Source of the DNA: Siphonodentalium dalli
Taxonomy: Eukaryota; Mollusca; Scaphopoda; Gadilida; Siphonodentaliidae
DNA: 64,000 bases
Reading direction: 5' to 3'
NCBI GenBank assembly: GCA_032622095.1
Contig: CP136063.1
Coordinates: 114,348,723 to 114,412,722 of the forward strand
A model generated the notes under the pieces. That model searched no databases. It was not told the DNA's origin and worked only from the letters and a program-made list of their open reading frames with translations. The number at the start of each line of letters is the position of its first letter. Within the stretch, counting starts at the first letter, position 1. A program made the translations under genes and the position numbers. Shown one piece after another: positions 47,494 to 58,747 of this stretch.

Positions 47494-48739
47494 CTCTTTA
47501 ACACTCAAATAGTTTTCTAGCGTAACCCTCAATGACGTGATTTGACGGTGGCTACCTATTCCTCAATGACGTGATTTGACGTATTGGTTTGCATGGCAAG
47601 TTTTTCGTTTATATAAACAGTGTTATTCAGTTTTTTATGCTTTATTGAATATGAATACTGTGACATATAACTGTTCAGATCAACACCTTGTCGATTTCTG
47701 GTCAAGTAGCGGGAAGTTTATATCGCTAAGTGCAGTTTAATATGGAATAATCCATTTCAATCCCGGCTGGGGGTGCAAATAATTATTCCATTTTCAATGA
47801 CATACCGGTACCCAGGTATTACAACGTACTGGTATCAGTACTGAAATTGTCTTCTAATGTTTCCAAATCTGCCTGAACAAACCAAAGATCTATTTCTTGT
47901 TGCCATTTTCTGAATAATTATATCGTTTGAACCAACTTTGCGATTCTTAATTCAACTTCGGTCGAGTGAAAACCACGTGCGTGTGTTGTGTTGCAAACCG
48001 GAAGAGTGGATCAATCGGGAGGTTATTGGAAGAGCCTGTATAATTGATGGAAGAGCCGGACCAATCCAGTGACGGCAGAATCAAGCCTCACCCAAATAAG
48101 GAAGTTGGATTTATTTTTATTTTTTATTGATGTTGGGAATCGTAGGGATTATTCATATTTAAGAGACGAGTAATACCATCGCACCAGATAAATAAATAAC
48201 GTGTTTTGCGAAAGCGACAAACTGAAAATGATGCAACCAACAATCACGTAATAAAATATTAAAGCTAGATTTTTCCAGTTTTCTCCACAAAAGTTTAAAT
48301 TATAATCGGAGATGGGATGTGTATTCCCTTCATCACAAGGATTTCCCCCTAAACGAACCGTCTGTTCAACTTTTTCTGGTGACTTTCTCAACTTTTCCGA
48401 GGAAGTTTGGCATAAATAAAAATGAAATTTTATCCATTCCTGCATGATTTAGATGACCAGTTCCGTTGTATAGGCGTGATTCTCACAATGAAAATTTAGC
48501 TGGTAATAAGTTGTAGAATAACGGATACAATTTGCATTGAAAATGAAATGTAACTTTCGGTGGTGTTCAAGAAATTCGCGGCAACAACATGTCTAATAAA
48601 ATTATCAATAAGCGAGCTCAATAAATTCGCTGCTAATTACGCCCTGTTGTCTACCTTGACGTTACATTTGAGGGCTGTCTCGGGTAACGTCACAGGTACC
48701 AGTTAGACACGTCAAATCACGTCATTGAGGGTTAAAGAG
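47494..48739. mobile_element. 1.25-kb TTAA-flanked element (piggyBac-like)
   Basis: CTCTTTAACACTCAA at the left and TTGAGGGTTAAAGAG at the right, with inner CAATGACGTGATTTGACG and CGTCAAATCACGTCATTG. TTAA flanks both sides. Removing it rejoins the surrounding tandem repeat without loss (GTGGTTTAA + GGATGTCACAAGTGG against GTGGTTTAAATATGTCAAAAGTGG), which proves a clean TTAA insertion. One open frame inside is described separately; no transposase is visible. Confidence 0.88.
48149..48445 (-). CDS. hypothetical membrane-spanning frame inside the TTAA element
   Basis: Ninety-eight codons. The N-terminal half is polar (SSEKLRKSPEKVEQTVRLGG) with two Cys. A hydrophobic segment NLALIFYYVIVGCIIFSLSL near residues 60-80 could span a membrane, followed by a basic-aromatic tail. 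It starts at an ATG preceding QEWIKFHF. I recognise no family; no upstream regulatory signal or splice evidence was found. Could be a captured exon or chance. Confidence 0.3.
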   Translation of the reverse strand: MQEWIKFHFYLCQTSSEKLRKSPEKVEQTVRLGGNPCDEGNTHPISDYNLNFCGENWKNLALIFYYVIVGCIIFSLSLSQNTLFIYLVRWYYSSLKYE

Positions 48740-49555
48740 TTAAGGATGTCACAAGTGGGGCCATTCGAGTCAGTGGTGTATAGAGATGAGAGGGACACAA
48801 AACATTATATCTATATGTTTAGTGCCGATTTCCACCAGATTGATACATATTCTTCTCCGTGATACGAGGAATCTTATCGTGCGGTTTAGATACACCAAAT
48901 TGGTGCCCTATGGGTGAGAGATATGGGGACTTTAAATTTGATACAAATTTGTATACTCGCCAATTTTCACCAATTTCATATATATGCATCTCTAATCTCT
49001 AATGAGTCTTAGTGTGTGCAGCTTGAGTCCGAAATAGGGACGGGAGGGTCACCAAAACTGATACAAAATATATTTAGTACCAATTACCATCAAATTCAGA
49101 CACGTTCTTCTCAAATGATACAAGAAATAAAATCGTGCTGTCTGTCTGTCTTTTTGTCTGCCTGTGTGCGTTCTATATATATATAACTTCACGCGGTACA
49201 ATCGAGATGGCACCAAGGCGTTCTAAGATGGGTAACTTTTTACAAGGAAGATAATGGTGCGGGTTAAAATTTTCTAAAATGACGCTGTTGGTGGGAGGGG
49301 AAATTAAAAAAATATGGTGAAATAGTTTTGTCGCTGATTTCCACCAAACGAATACATAATCACCTTCGCAATATGGCGTTGTTCGAGTCAGCGTTGCATC
49401 AACAATTGATTTAATAAACCAAATTCCACCAAATTCATACACGTTTTTCTCTAATGATGTACCATGAATTAAATCACATTTGGTGTCGTTTGCGTCACGG
49501 ATGGCGAGCGGATATGCACTATCATTGATAATATTGCTATTCGCCAATATCCACA

Positions 49556-50490
49556 TATAAGTTATATACAGTCACCAGGCCATATCCATATCATTTTAAG
49601 TAGTTGGGCGTTCACATTTCACAATCCCGACATATGGTGACCCACATAAGTCACTTGAACAATTACATCTTCTTAACAGTCATATTTAAATGGGAATGGC
49701 AATCAAGGCATTCACACAATGAGCTAGCAAAAAGAGATTTATATATATATAACTAGAAGAAGCATTAAACGTATATTTATCATTCTATTGAAGAGATACA
49801 TATATTCGTGCAAACTCGAACCATCAGAGGATTGCATATATATAATAACAAAATTTAGTCTGTTCCATTCAATACAGTTTCCACAAAAAGTCACAATTTG
49901 TCAAGAGATATGGAAGGCCTGTTCAAAAATAGTGGTCACAGTGTGCAGTCAAATATAGTTTCTTCTGATATACAAGAAAATGCAGTTAGTAGCACAAGAC
50001 TTTTCAGGATCCTACCAATACTGACATCTGACAAGGGTTTTAGAACAGACTCATCGACTGACATAAACAACTCAAAATCTCGCTCTGTGCCTGGCACATG
50101 TAGCTGATATATATGCGCAGCAATATTTCGTTTCATGGAGATATGATAGCCAGGTGTCCTCGAGATCTTAGTCCAACCCACTAGATTGATTGATACATCT
50201 CAATATGTAAAACCCAATATCATCTTTTATCGAACTAATGTGTTTATAATGTTCATGTATCATATTAATATCATACGTCTAATGTATACACAGTTGTAAA
50301 TAAATAAATACTTCATAATTGGTGGAACGGATTAATCGCGATAAACAGAATGACTGTAATAATCATGTTTTGTGATGCTATTTGAATATACAATTTATGA
50401 GAAAACGTATAACACTTTAAGCAAGAGCATTCTCTATTCCCAACAAATATCCACAGCATACATTAACCTGGGCAACGCCGGGTAACTCTG
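49556..50490. other. head region of the CAGA-tailed element
   Basis: Contains the 49936-50181 minus frame and an antiparallel plus frame of similar length at 49898-50107; only one can be real and neither is supported by family similarity. Confidence 0.4.
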
Positions 50491-50495
50491 CTAGT

Positions 50496-51413
50496 TATTA
50501 AATAATAACCGTTAATCATTATGAATATGATTATAAATTGAGTAAAATAACAAGTCAAAGAAACAGGAAAGGGTATATACAAATTCTGAAATATGACTTA
50601 TGTCATGACTTTCACTATCATGACTGAGTATGCTATGAGTATGGAATGTCTACTAAGTACTAATTAATAGTAATACTATTCAGATTTTAGCATAATAATA
50701 TTAATTTTCAAGTTCAACTTGATGTTGTTGTATAGTATTAGTAATTTGTAAATTGTAACTGTAAAAGCCAGCTTTGGTCTCGACTCTAGGCCGTAACCAC
50801 TACAGTAACAGATACAGGTAACTTGTAAGTTGTATTAGTTTTGTCAATTTGTGGAATTTGGAAAGATGGTCACGGTGTTCCGAAGTTTAAAACTTATCAT
50901 CTAGGAACACCCCTGTCACTGTCAGGCCTGTGAGGCTAAGTTAAGACTTAAGTAAAGATAAGTATACCCTGGCCTGTGGCTGTACTGTTGTGTTGGCTGT
51001 AATTTAGTCTATGCTAAGTTGTATGAACATGCATATCAGTTTTTTTAAACCAATGTGTCTCAAAGTTCTAACTTCTAAGTCTAACTCTAAGTTCTAACTT
51101 AGTCTAACTATTCACACTCACAGTCACACGTACTAGTCACACTCACAGGAGCCCTCTTTTATTGGCACTGCGGTCCCAGGTGCTGGTTCCGCCAATAAAA
51201 GAGGCGGTCCTGGGTGCTGGTTCCGCCAATAAAAGAGGGTTTTTGACCAAATTCCAGGCCCCTGTGAACTATTATAGTATTAAGTTCTAATTCAGTCTTA
51301 CTAATAGTAATACTATTCAATTCACTAATTCAGTATTCTATTAAATTTAATTTCTAACTCCATTTCAATTTTATATATCAATTCAATCGTATATCAACCG
51401 AGTAATAGCTTAC
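50496..51413. other. intergenic or intronic DNA with a GCCAATAAAAGAGG foldback
   Basis: CCCTCTTTTATTGGC at 51149 pairs with GCCAATAAAAGAGGG at 51225, with GCGGTCCYRGGTGCTGGTTCC repeated between. TAAGTTCTAACTTAGTCTAA-type short repeats occur at 51060-51110 and 51280. If the exon at 51414-51584 is real, this is its first intron. Confidence 0.5.
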
Positions 51414-51584
51414 TTGCATGTCAATGGTGCACACTTCACACATGAAGATGAAATCAGTACCACTACTATCAGCGTTTGAAATAGTTGTTTCACGGCCATA
51501 CTGACTTTTGAGATAACTTTCCTTCAGATTTTGTACACAAAAAAAACATAGCCTTGACGTTCTTGTGTTTACATATGACGTCAT
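51414..51584 (-). CDS. candidate first exon of an unknown Cys-pair protein, partial
   Basis: An ATG with an in-frame TGA 12 bp upstream opens a 57-codon frame that ends exactly at a good donor, CAA|GTAAGC (phase 0). It carries two Cys pairs, CFFC at residues 13-16 and CEVC at 49-52, spaced as in some zinc-binding modules, with LKESYLKSQYGRETT between. No continuation exon was found in the repeats below 51.4 kb. I recognise no family. Support is the start context, the donor and the Cys pattern only. Confidence 0.4.
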
Positions 51585-51799
51585 GAACGGCGAACGTCAA
51601 GTTAGAACGTGCTTTCTCGTTTATACGATAAGCCAATTCAATCTGAGTTTCCACAATTATGTATTAAACTATAAAATTCTATCAACGTGTTCAAGTTGCA
51701 AACGCGTTATATCAATCACACTCCGTGATATATGGGAGAGTGGTGTTATCCCGAACACCTTTCTTTAAGGGCTCTAAAAGATAACGAACGATATAAATA

Positions 51800-52960
51800 T
51801 GTACAATTAACACCATGTGACCTAAATCGGTAAAGAGGCCGAGAAATATTATGGCATGCATGGGTGCCCTATTTGAACCCTCTGGACGGCGGCTATTTTA
51901 GATAGGGGTGGCGTGTGTGGGTGAATATTTAGAATGTCTTGGGCGCGCGCACCATACAACACCATTTCTTTAACCTAAATCGACCAAGGGGTCGAGAAAT
52001 GGCATGGTGCCCTATTTGAATCCATCTGGACGGCTGCCATTTTGGATCGGTGGGTGAATATTTAGATATCTTGGTGGCCACCCTATACCACCCTTTGTTT
52101 GACCTAAATCGGTCGAAGGGCCGAGAAATGGCAGGGCTGCCCTATTTTAATCCATCTGGACGGCGGTCATTTTGGATTGGAGAGGGGTGTGCTTGTGAAT
52201 ATTTAGAATGTCTTAGGGTGGCATAGGCCCTACAACACTCTTTGTTTGGGGGCCACCTTACAACATCCTTTGTTTGACCTATATATAGATAGGCCTATCT
52301 GCCAAGGGGGCGATATTAAATTGGATGGGTATCGTATTTGAAACCCGGCGGTCATTTTGGATCGGGTGGGGTGAATATTTAGAATGTCTTGGGGCCACCA
52401 TACAACACACCCTCTGGACGGCGGCCATTTTGGATTGTGGAAGGGTGTGGGGTGAATATTTAGAATGTATCTGGGGCCACCCTACAACAGCCTATGTTTG
52501 GCATAAATCGGACAAGGTGCCGAAAAATAGCAAGGGTGCATGCCTATTTGAATCCCTCTGGGCAACGGCCATTTTTGGTTCGGGTTGGGGTGAATATTCA
52601 GATTGTCTTGGGGGCCACACTACAACACCCTTTGTTTTCGACCAAAATTGGTCAAGGGGCCGAGAAATGGCATGGATTCCCTAGTCGAACCCCTCTGGAC
52701 GGCGGGCATTTTGGATTGGGGAGGGGTTTGTGGTGTGAATATTTAGAATGTCTTGTGGCCACCCTACAACACCCTTTATTTGACCTAAATCGGTCAAGGG
52801 GCCGAGAAATGGTATCGATGCCATTTTGAACCCATCTAGACGGCGGCCATGTTTTATCGGGGTGGGTGTGAAGGGTGAATATGTATCTAGGCCTAATGGC
52901 TTGGGGGAGGGGCAACCCTATTTGTACAATAGGCCTACCTTTTGTTTTAGCTAAATACAA
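51800..52960 (+). repeat. about 140-bp tandem array, eight units
   Basis: Units recur near 51885, 52027, 52159, 52342, 52416, 52558, 52697 and 52838, each with CTGGACGGCGGCCATTTTGG, GGTGAATATTTAGAATGTCT, CACCCTACAACACC and CCTAAATCGGTCAAGGGGCC. One spacing is halved. Open frames on both strands are shadows. Confidence 0.9.
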
Positions 52961-53055
52961 CTTTTTTCGAATAAGGAATGAAAGCCACCTCCGTCCGATA
53001 ATCAAATTAAGGGGTTAGCTTTCATATTGTGTTCACCCGAGTGACGTTTGAGACT

Positions 53056-53165
53056 TAGTGATGCGGACCGGACTGATCCACGGCTGTACATATATACCGG
53101 GTCGGGGACCGGACCACCCCTTCTGGGCCGGTCCAGTTCGCACTGGACAGGTCCGGTCCGATCCA
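53056..53165. mobile_element. hAT-like end fragment
   Basis: TTAGTGATGCGGACCGGACT plus GGACCGGACC-rich DNA as at 14132 and 15368, without a second end nearby. Confidence 0.65.
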
Positions 53166-53334
53166 AACTATAATTATGTGTACGTATGTATGTAACTTCA
53201 ACATGTGTACTGTTGCCTGTTGTTGTGAGATTCCGTCAGCTTTCAGATGATGCCAAATGGCCAGTTTCCCATACTATAGTTAACTTCATCTTCGGTATTG
53301 ACACTTAATATGGAGTCTAAGATTATACATCATT

Positions 53335-53660
53335 ATGTTGGTATGTTCTATGTTCAACAAGGGTCATTTAAACTCTGGTTTACAAGAAAGTTCAAACAGA
53401 ACATGTGGACTGTGTGGATCCCACCACGATGCATGGTCTATCAACATACCAAATTATAATGATAACCAAATCCGATTATCAACACCCCGTATCCCGAGAT
53501 ATAAGGTGAAATTTTCGACAGAATATCGCTATTTTCTGAGTCCAGCAAGGGCCATAACTCTGGGAGGAATATAGGAAGACTTAGTGCGGACAGAACCCGT
53601 CTTATATATGTAAAAAATCTGTCCCCCATGTTGGTCAATCAACATATCAAAAGACAACCA
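53335..53660 (+). repeat. remnant of invertebrate CATAACTCTGG-type repeat
   Basis: ATCAACATACCAAATTATAA, GGGCCATAACTCTGGGAGGA and TTGGTCAATCAACATATC blocks parallel those at 45290-45600. It continues at 54010 beyond an inserted TTAA element. Confidence 0.55.
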
Positions 53661-53678
53661 ACTTTGACATCCGTTTAA

Positions 53679-54009
53679 CCTCTTCGCTGCTAAATGACGT
53701 TATGACGTCGTGTGCTGGGCTGTTGACGTTATTGCCATTTTCCAATGGGAAACTATAACGGGAATACAACAAGAACCATAAAACTGACCCGGTTGAAAGG
53801 CTATTATCGTTCACAGTCGTGGAACAGCATATACACTGTTAGAAACTTGGAGATATAGTTATTCCGATGCACCAATCTCTGAGTTCCAGTTATGTATAAT
53901 GGTCCACTGCCAGTGTGCTGAAGTAGGTCCGTAGTACCTACGGACCATATAGCACACAGCGTGCACCTTTACGTCCGTAATAGTTACGGACGTCATAGCA
54001 GCGAAGAGG
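53679..54009. mobile_element. 331-bp TTAA-flanked MITE, third TIR type
   Basis: CCTCTTCGCTGCTAAATGACG pairs with CGTCATAGCAGCGAAGAGG. TTAA on both sides (53675-53678, 54010-54013). A central hairpin holds GGTCCGTAGTACCTACGGACC and TTACGTCCGTAATAGTTACGGACGTCA. The host repeat reads on across the site (GACATCCGTTTAA / CATCCAAGTTCG). Confidence 0.85.
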
Positions 54010-54479
54010 TTAACATCCAAGTTCGCACGGACGTACAGACTGTCGAATGGGCGGCTAGACAAACGAAAGGGTGTTTTGAAGTGGATATATAGTGGTTAAC
54101 GAGCTCGTGCAGGTCCGTCCCTATTAACGATCTTAAACGAGGCATCAAAAGGTGCACCAACGAACTCTAATAAAATAAGGGCTACTTTGAATATTGATAT
54201 TAGCTTACCACATATACAACATATATTATCTCTGTACACTTCGGTATTAGTACTAGTAATGTGATGTACACGTATATGTCTATGTGTTATGTAAACTCTT
54301 CAGTATGGAGAAAAATAAAAATTATTCGCAGATATATTATTATGAACGTCCAGGTTTACTGAGCTTAAGCCCTCAATCATTGTCCTTGAATGCAAGGACA
54401 GTGAACATAAATTTTTCCAAACTTTTGTGGTTTTTAGAAAGTTGTGTCAGAATGATTTATAGACCACAAACAACAGTTA

Positions 54480-54575
54480 AAGGCACTCAATCCGATTAAG
54501 CACACCTAAATTACTATTTCTTTGGCTTCGGGGGGTGCAGGTGTAAGATAGATAACTCTAAAATCAAGTGGTTAT
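54480..54575. mobile_element. truncated MITE, AAGGTACTCAAYCCG family
   Basis: AAGGCACTCAATCCGATTAA, ACTATTTCTTTGGCTTCGGG and AACTCTAAAATCAAGTGG; the right half is missing. Confidence 0.75.
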
Positions 54576-56269
54576 TATTGTTAATTTACAAAAAGCCTCT
54601 AAACCACATTTAAACCAAAGTCCAAACCCCAAAAAACCCTTTAGTTGCGCGGACGGACTGACGGAGCCCTCGGTTATTATATATGCCCAGATATCGGAGG
54701 CATAATAAGTCAGTAACATAGTTCAAAGTGTGTCTATAATCCTCGTTTTAACATTGGAAGTGGAATCATTTTCAGGAGTACGAAGCGTACATATAGACTA
54801 TAAAAATTGAAAATACATATAGATACGCAACGCAGAATTCGTTTTGTTCGAAACCAGCGTCCACATGTCTGGTTTTTATTAGCGATCGCACATATAAAGA
54901 TAGTCATGCATCATTATAACCATCGTCCATCGATAACAACACTTAATGAAATCGATCTCTCTGATACTAGATTATACTTTTTTCACTCAGAATAAAGCCT
55001 TTTTATGAAACTCGGACTACATTCATTTTATAGGAGACCTACCAGCTGGATCTGTCGGTGATAAAACTGTTATTCCTCCGACTTTGTCCGATTATGCATG
55101 AGACAATACTTATATTTCAATGAATATGACGTGTAGGACGGCTGGCACACAAGGACACGCGTATTCGATTCGAAGTTTCGTTGAATAATGTTAATTGTTT
55201 TAGATTAAAATACTAACCATTTTGCAGCCGTGTTTTCCTGTACAATCTATCGGACGGGGACCATAGCTTTACCGAACCGGAAGAGTAGGCCTATAGCTAA
55301 ACGGTGTCAGTCAACTCGTACCCTGCTGTTTTTCAGCAATCCATGCTGATCCATTGGGACAAAACGGTGGTATTTCAACTAAATAACGGACATACTTTGA
55401 TCAGGCATGCACCAAGACTAAGACATATTACATCTTTAAAAAAAAATTAAACGCTTTCGTTAACTAAATAACGGGCATTTTATAGCAGGGTATACGAGTT
55501 GGTCAGGGTACGAGTTGACTCGCTCCCGTTTATCGGAGCGGCACGATTTCTCGAGTAGCATCAGTTCCTCCCCTTGGTATTGGCGGGAAATTGAACCCAC
55601 GTTACTGTTTGTAGCGCTGGTGCTGCTTTTGAGTGAATTCTTGGCTGCATTTTGGAATTTGGACGGCAATCAAACATCCAGGGATTGTTTAGTAAAATTA
55701 AATGTTAAAATTGATAGCGGCAACAATGCAGGTGACGTTTGTCTTCAACGCGGAAGAAGACTATCTTGTATATGAGGCCCCCACCGCCCCCCCCCCCCCT
55801 TTTCGTACGCCGTATTCCATGCCCTGTTATGAGGTACGCCGTATTCCGGCCCCTAGCTCTGTTAGGAGGTATTCGGTATTCCAAATATACCGGTATTCGT
55901 ACGCCGACCTTCCAAAAAATGAAGTTTTCATATATTTTTATGTATTCCATATGGCTGTTAACTGGTATTCCGTATTCCACCCTCTGTATTAAGTGGTATT
56001 CCGTATTCCATGGGGGTGGGGTGGGGGCCTCTTGTATGTGATATGTCTGATATCAGTAGGTCGGTCTATCTCACACCCATGCCCAGGGGCGCAGGTGTCG
56101 CGAAAGCTCCGAAAATGTGGGTATATTACCGTATATATATAGGGGTGCATGGAGTTCCTCGCATTTTTTTGGAGGGTGTGTAAGTCTAAGATAACCTTGT
56201 TTTCTCGATCCCCACGTAACTGGGTGGGGGATCATCTGCATGTGCGGGTACATTATTCATCTGGTGCCC
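54576..56269. other. intergenic DNA; foldback and GTATTCC repeats
   Basis: TCAACTCGTACCCTGCTG (55310) is complementary to CAGGG..GTACGAGTTGA (55486-55523). The plus frame 55515-55775 contains a hydrophobic run (TLLFVALVLLLSEFLAAFW) but has no recognised family. 55800-56030 is built of GTATTCCGTATTCC-type repeats between C- and G-runs. No firm gene. Confidence 0.45.
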
Positions 56270-57310
56270 ACCCAGGGATGTGGCTAGAGGGTCTCCGCTG
56301 GGGGGGGGGTGTCCACCTTGGGAAATTCCAACTGAACCCCCCCCCTTGAGTTGGAATCACACCAACACAACTTTGCATAATTCCATTTGCACCCTCCCCC
56401 CCCCCCCCCCTTGAGTCGGAATCACACCAACACAACTTTTTGCATAATTCCATTTGCACCCCCCCCCCCCTTGTTACCTCATGCTCAGGCTTATATTCAT
56501 AAGCCATGCTTCTATGTTCCCAGTATGAGAACATTAAGATATTTTAACCTGAAAATTGCCCCCCAAAAAAATAACTAGTGGTATAATTCCAGACAAATGC
56601 ACACAGCTACCGACAACAGACCAGGAAACACCGGGCCGACCATGGTTGTTCGGCCCGTTGTGAGAAAAATTTTAAAACTATACAAGAAAATCGCAAATCC
56701 TAGCATCTAGACTGGCCTCAACTGAAGCTTTCCTAGTGTTGGAAATATCATACCTCATGCTCCCCCTCAGATTGGAAAATTCTTCAACTGATGACCATTT
56801 ATGTCTACAAGTTTGACCAAATGTAGTAAAATATTGTTTTGCAAACATTTTGAAATCTGAACAAGAAAATCGCAACATCCTAACATCTAGACTAGCCTCA
56901 AGTCTTCTTAGAGTTGGAAATTTTAAACCTGACACCCCCCCCCCCCCCCACTTAGGTTGGAAAATTTTCAACTGATGACAATTCCAATGACAATGTTGAC
57001 CAATTGTATGACAATATTGTTTTCTTAAATTAACTAGAAGTTTTTGACTGGCCACGGGGGAGGGACCAGGACACAAGCTTTCCAAGTGTTGGAAATTTCC
57101 AACCTGTCACCCCCCTAAGGTTGGAAAATTTCCAACTGATGACCATTTCTGTCAAAAATTTTGACCAAAAATAGGAACATATGCAAATATTGGTCGAAAA
57201 ACAATAAATTCCCCCCAATAAATTGTTTTTACCTGAAATTAGGAATGTCCAACTATTGAAAATATAGCTCTCTGCTGGGGGGGGGGGGGTGAGACACCCC
57301 ACACACCCAC
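56270..57310 (-). repeat. poly-C-punctuated tandem repeats
   Basis: 56270-56470 holds two units of AATCACACCAACACAACTTT and TGCATAATTCCATTTGCACC separated by C9-C14 tracts, the inverse of 110-300. 56680-57130 holds three about 180-bp units with GTTGGAAATWT..CCTGACACCCCC..GGTTGGAAAATTTTCAACTG. A G10 tract lies at 57278. Frames are shadows. Confidence 0.8.
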
Positions 57311-58747
57311 CCCCACTCTAGCCACATCCCTGTGCCCACCGCACCCACACTGACGGAACAGAGCTCACACATTACAACTTACACTACAACCACCTGTGGC
57401 ATAATGCATATGATCCAGATGTATGGCCAGCTTTCAGAATTATAAAAAAAGTCCCACGCCAAACTTAATGTTGTATAGATTCCACATGTTGCCACAGTGT
57501 TTCCCAATGCATTGCTTATTGCCATGGAAAATTTTGACAACTGCAAGTAAATTTAAGAAATTTTTACATCTATCGCCGCAGTCATGGCATTTCAGTACTT
57601 TGTATTATAAGTATGTAACCTGCTATATATCGTAGCCCAAAAATATCCCGAATACATGTGCTTTTGTATTCATTTGTGCCGAATTCCACTAAAACAGTGA
57701 CTTTTTGATGAATTTTGGGGTGAGGGTTGAAATAATCTTACATAACACAGCACGTGTTAAATATAATGACATATTCAGCATATTGTCTGATGTGGTATAT
57801 ATATCCGCAATTTTCTAGACCATATACGATATCCCTGGTCAAAACAATATTGATCTATCGCCCATTAAGTGAAGCAAAAAAAATGAAAAATTGCGCTGTT
57901 TTGTCTATTTTTACAATCAATTAAAAAAAAAACTTCGTTATATCAGAGACATCGTAACACTATCTTAGTAAATATTTAGACGTATGTAGACGTAAATATT
58001 TTAGCGCAAAATGTTCGCGTTTCTATACTTTTATTTCTCATTTTGCCACAATTTACAAAAACAGGGATTTTTGCTTAATTTTGGCACTTAATCCGCTAAA
58101 AATCATCTTTTGCATCATTTGTATACTTATCACTGGGTCCTACCCGCTGCGGAATGTCATAACCTTCAAAATGATGTATCACAAGCTTGTGTGTTTCCGA
58201 TGGACTAAACTTTCTGAAATCGGTTCCGTCCGCTCCACTATAAATAGTCCAGGCACATTATAGGCGTAAAAGGGGAAAAGTAAGGAAATAAATAGGGGAT
58301 AGCTGATTTTTTAATATTAATTAGGCCATAACATCGCGGATGTGTCACGAAAAGTCCCCTAAAATCCGAGTTGAACTTTCTGAGTTAAACCATTTTTTCC
58401 ATATAAAAAAACAAACTTTTATATTTTTCACAATCATGGCAATAATTGGATGCTATATCAAGTTTTCAGCCGAAACATATACCAAATGTACTCAATATTG
58501 TTCAATACACAATTCTCGAACCAGATATACCAATTGAACGGAGGGATTTGAATGAATTTCGCAGATATGGACAAAAATAACTTAATGATCCCAAATAATG
58601 ACGATTTTTTTCAGACAAACTGTCGTAGTCGATGTCAATTTTCTCGGGCTACTCATTATGTATAGGCGCGAGCTATTTGTTTTAAAAACTGCACATACAT
58701 CACTCCTTCAATATAATATGCGGAATTAGCGACTATACCTATGATAA
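57311..58747. other. AT-rich intergenic DNA, no gene recognised
   Basis: GGCACTTAATCCGCTAAAAA and two related CCAAATGTACTCAATATTGTTC-like blocks suggest old repeats. Frames at 57423-57635 and 58081-58263 have no family similarity. Confidence 0.45.

Larger units (their letters stand above)
46536..50495 (-). mobile_element. about 4-kb CAGA-tailed element(s), minus strand, interrupted by a TTAA element
   Basis: On the minus strand the head ACTAGCAGAGTTACCCGGCG..GCCCAGG is at 50495. CAGACAGACAGACAGACA tails followed by AAATATAGATATAGA lie at 46536-46577 and again at 49138-49170, implying two tandem units. The body consists of about 180-250-bp tandem units with GATTTCCACCAAATTGATAC and GTTCGAGTCAGGG. 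A minus frame at 50181-49936 (WTKISRTPGYHISMKR, HIYQLHVPGTERDFEL) is the only protein-like part; not recognised. Confidence 0.7.

Noticed and set aside
55563-55600. tRNA 3'-end-like string TGGTATTGGCGGGAAATTGA
   Set aside because: Complement resembles a T-arm plus CCA, suggesting a primer-binding site or tRNA, but the loop has an extra base and no D-arm, anticodon arm or LTR is present.
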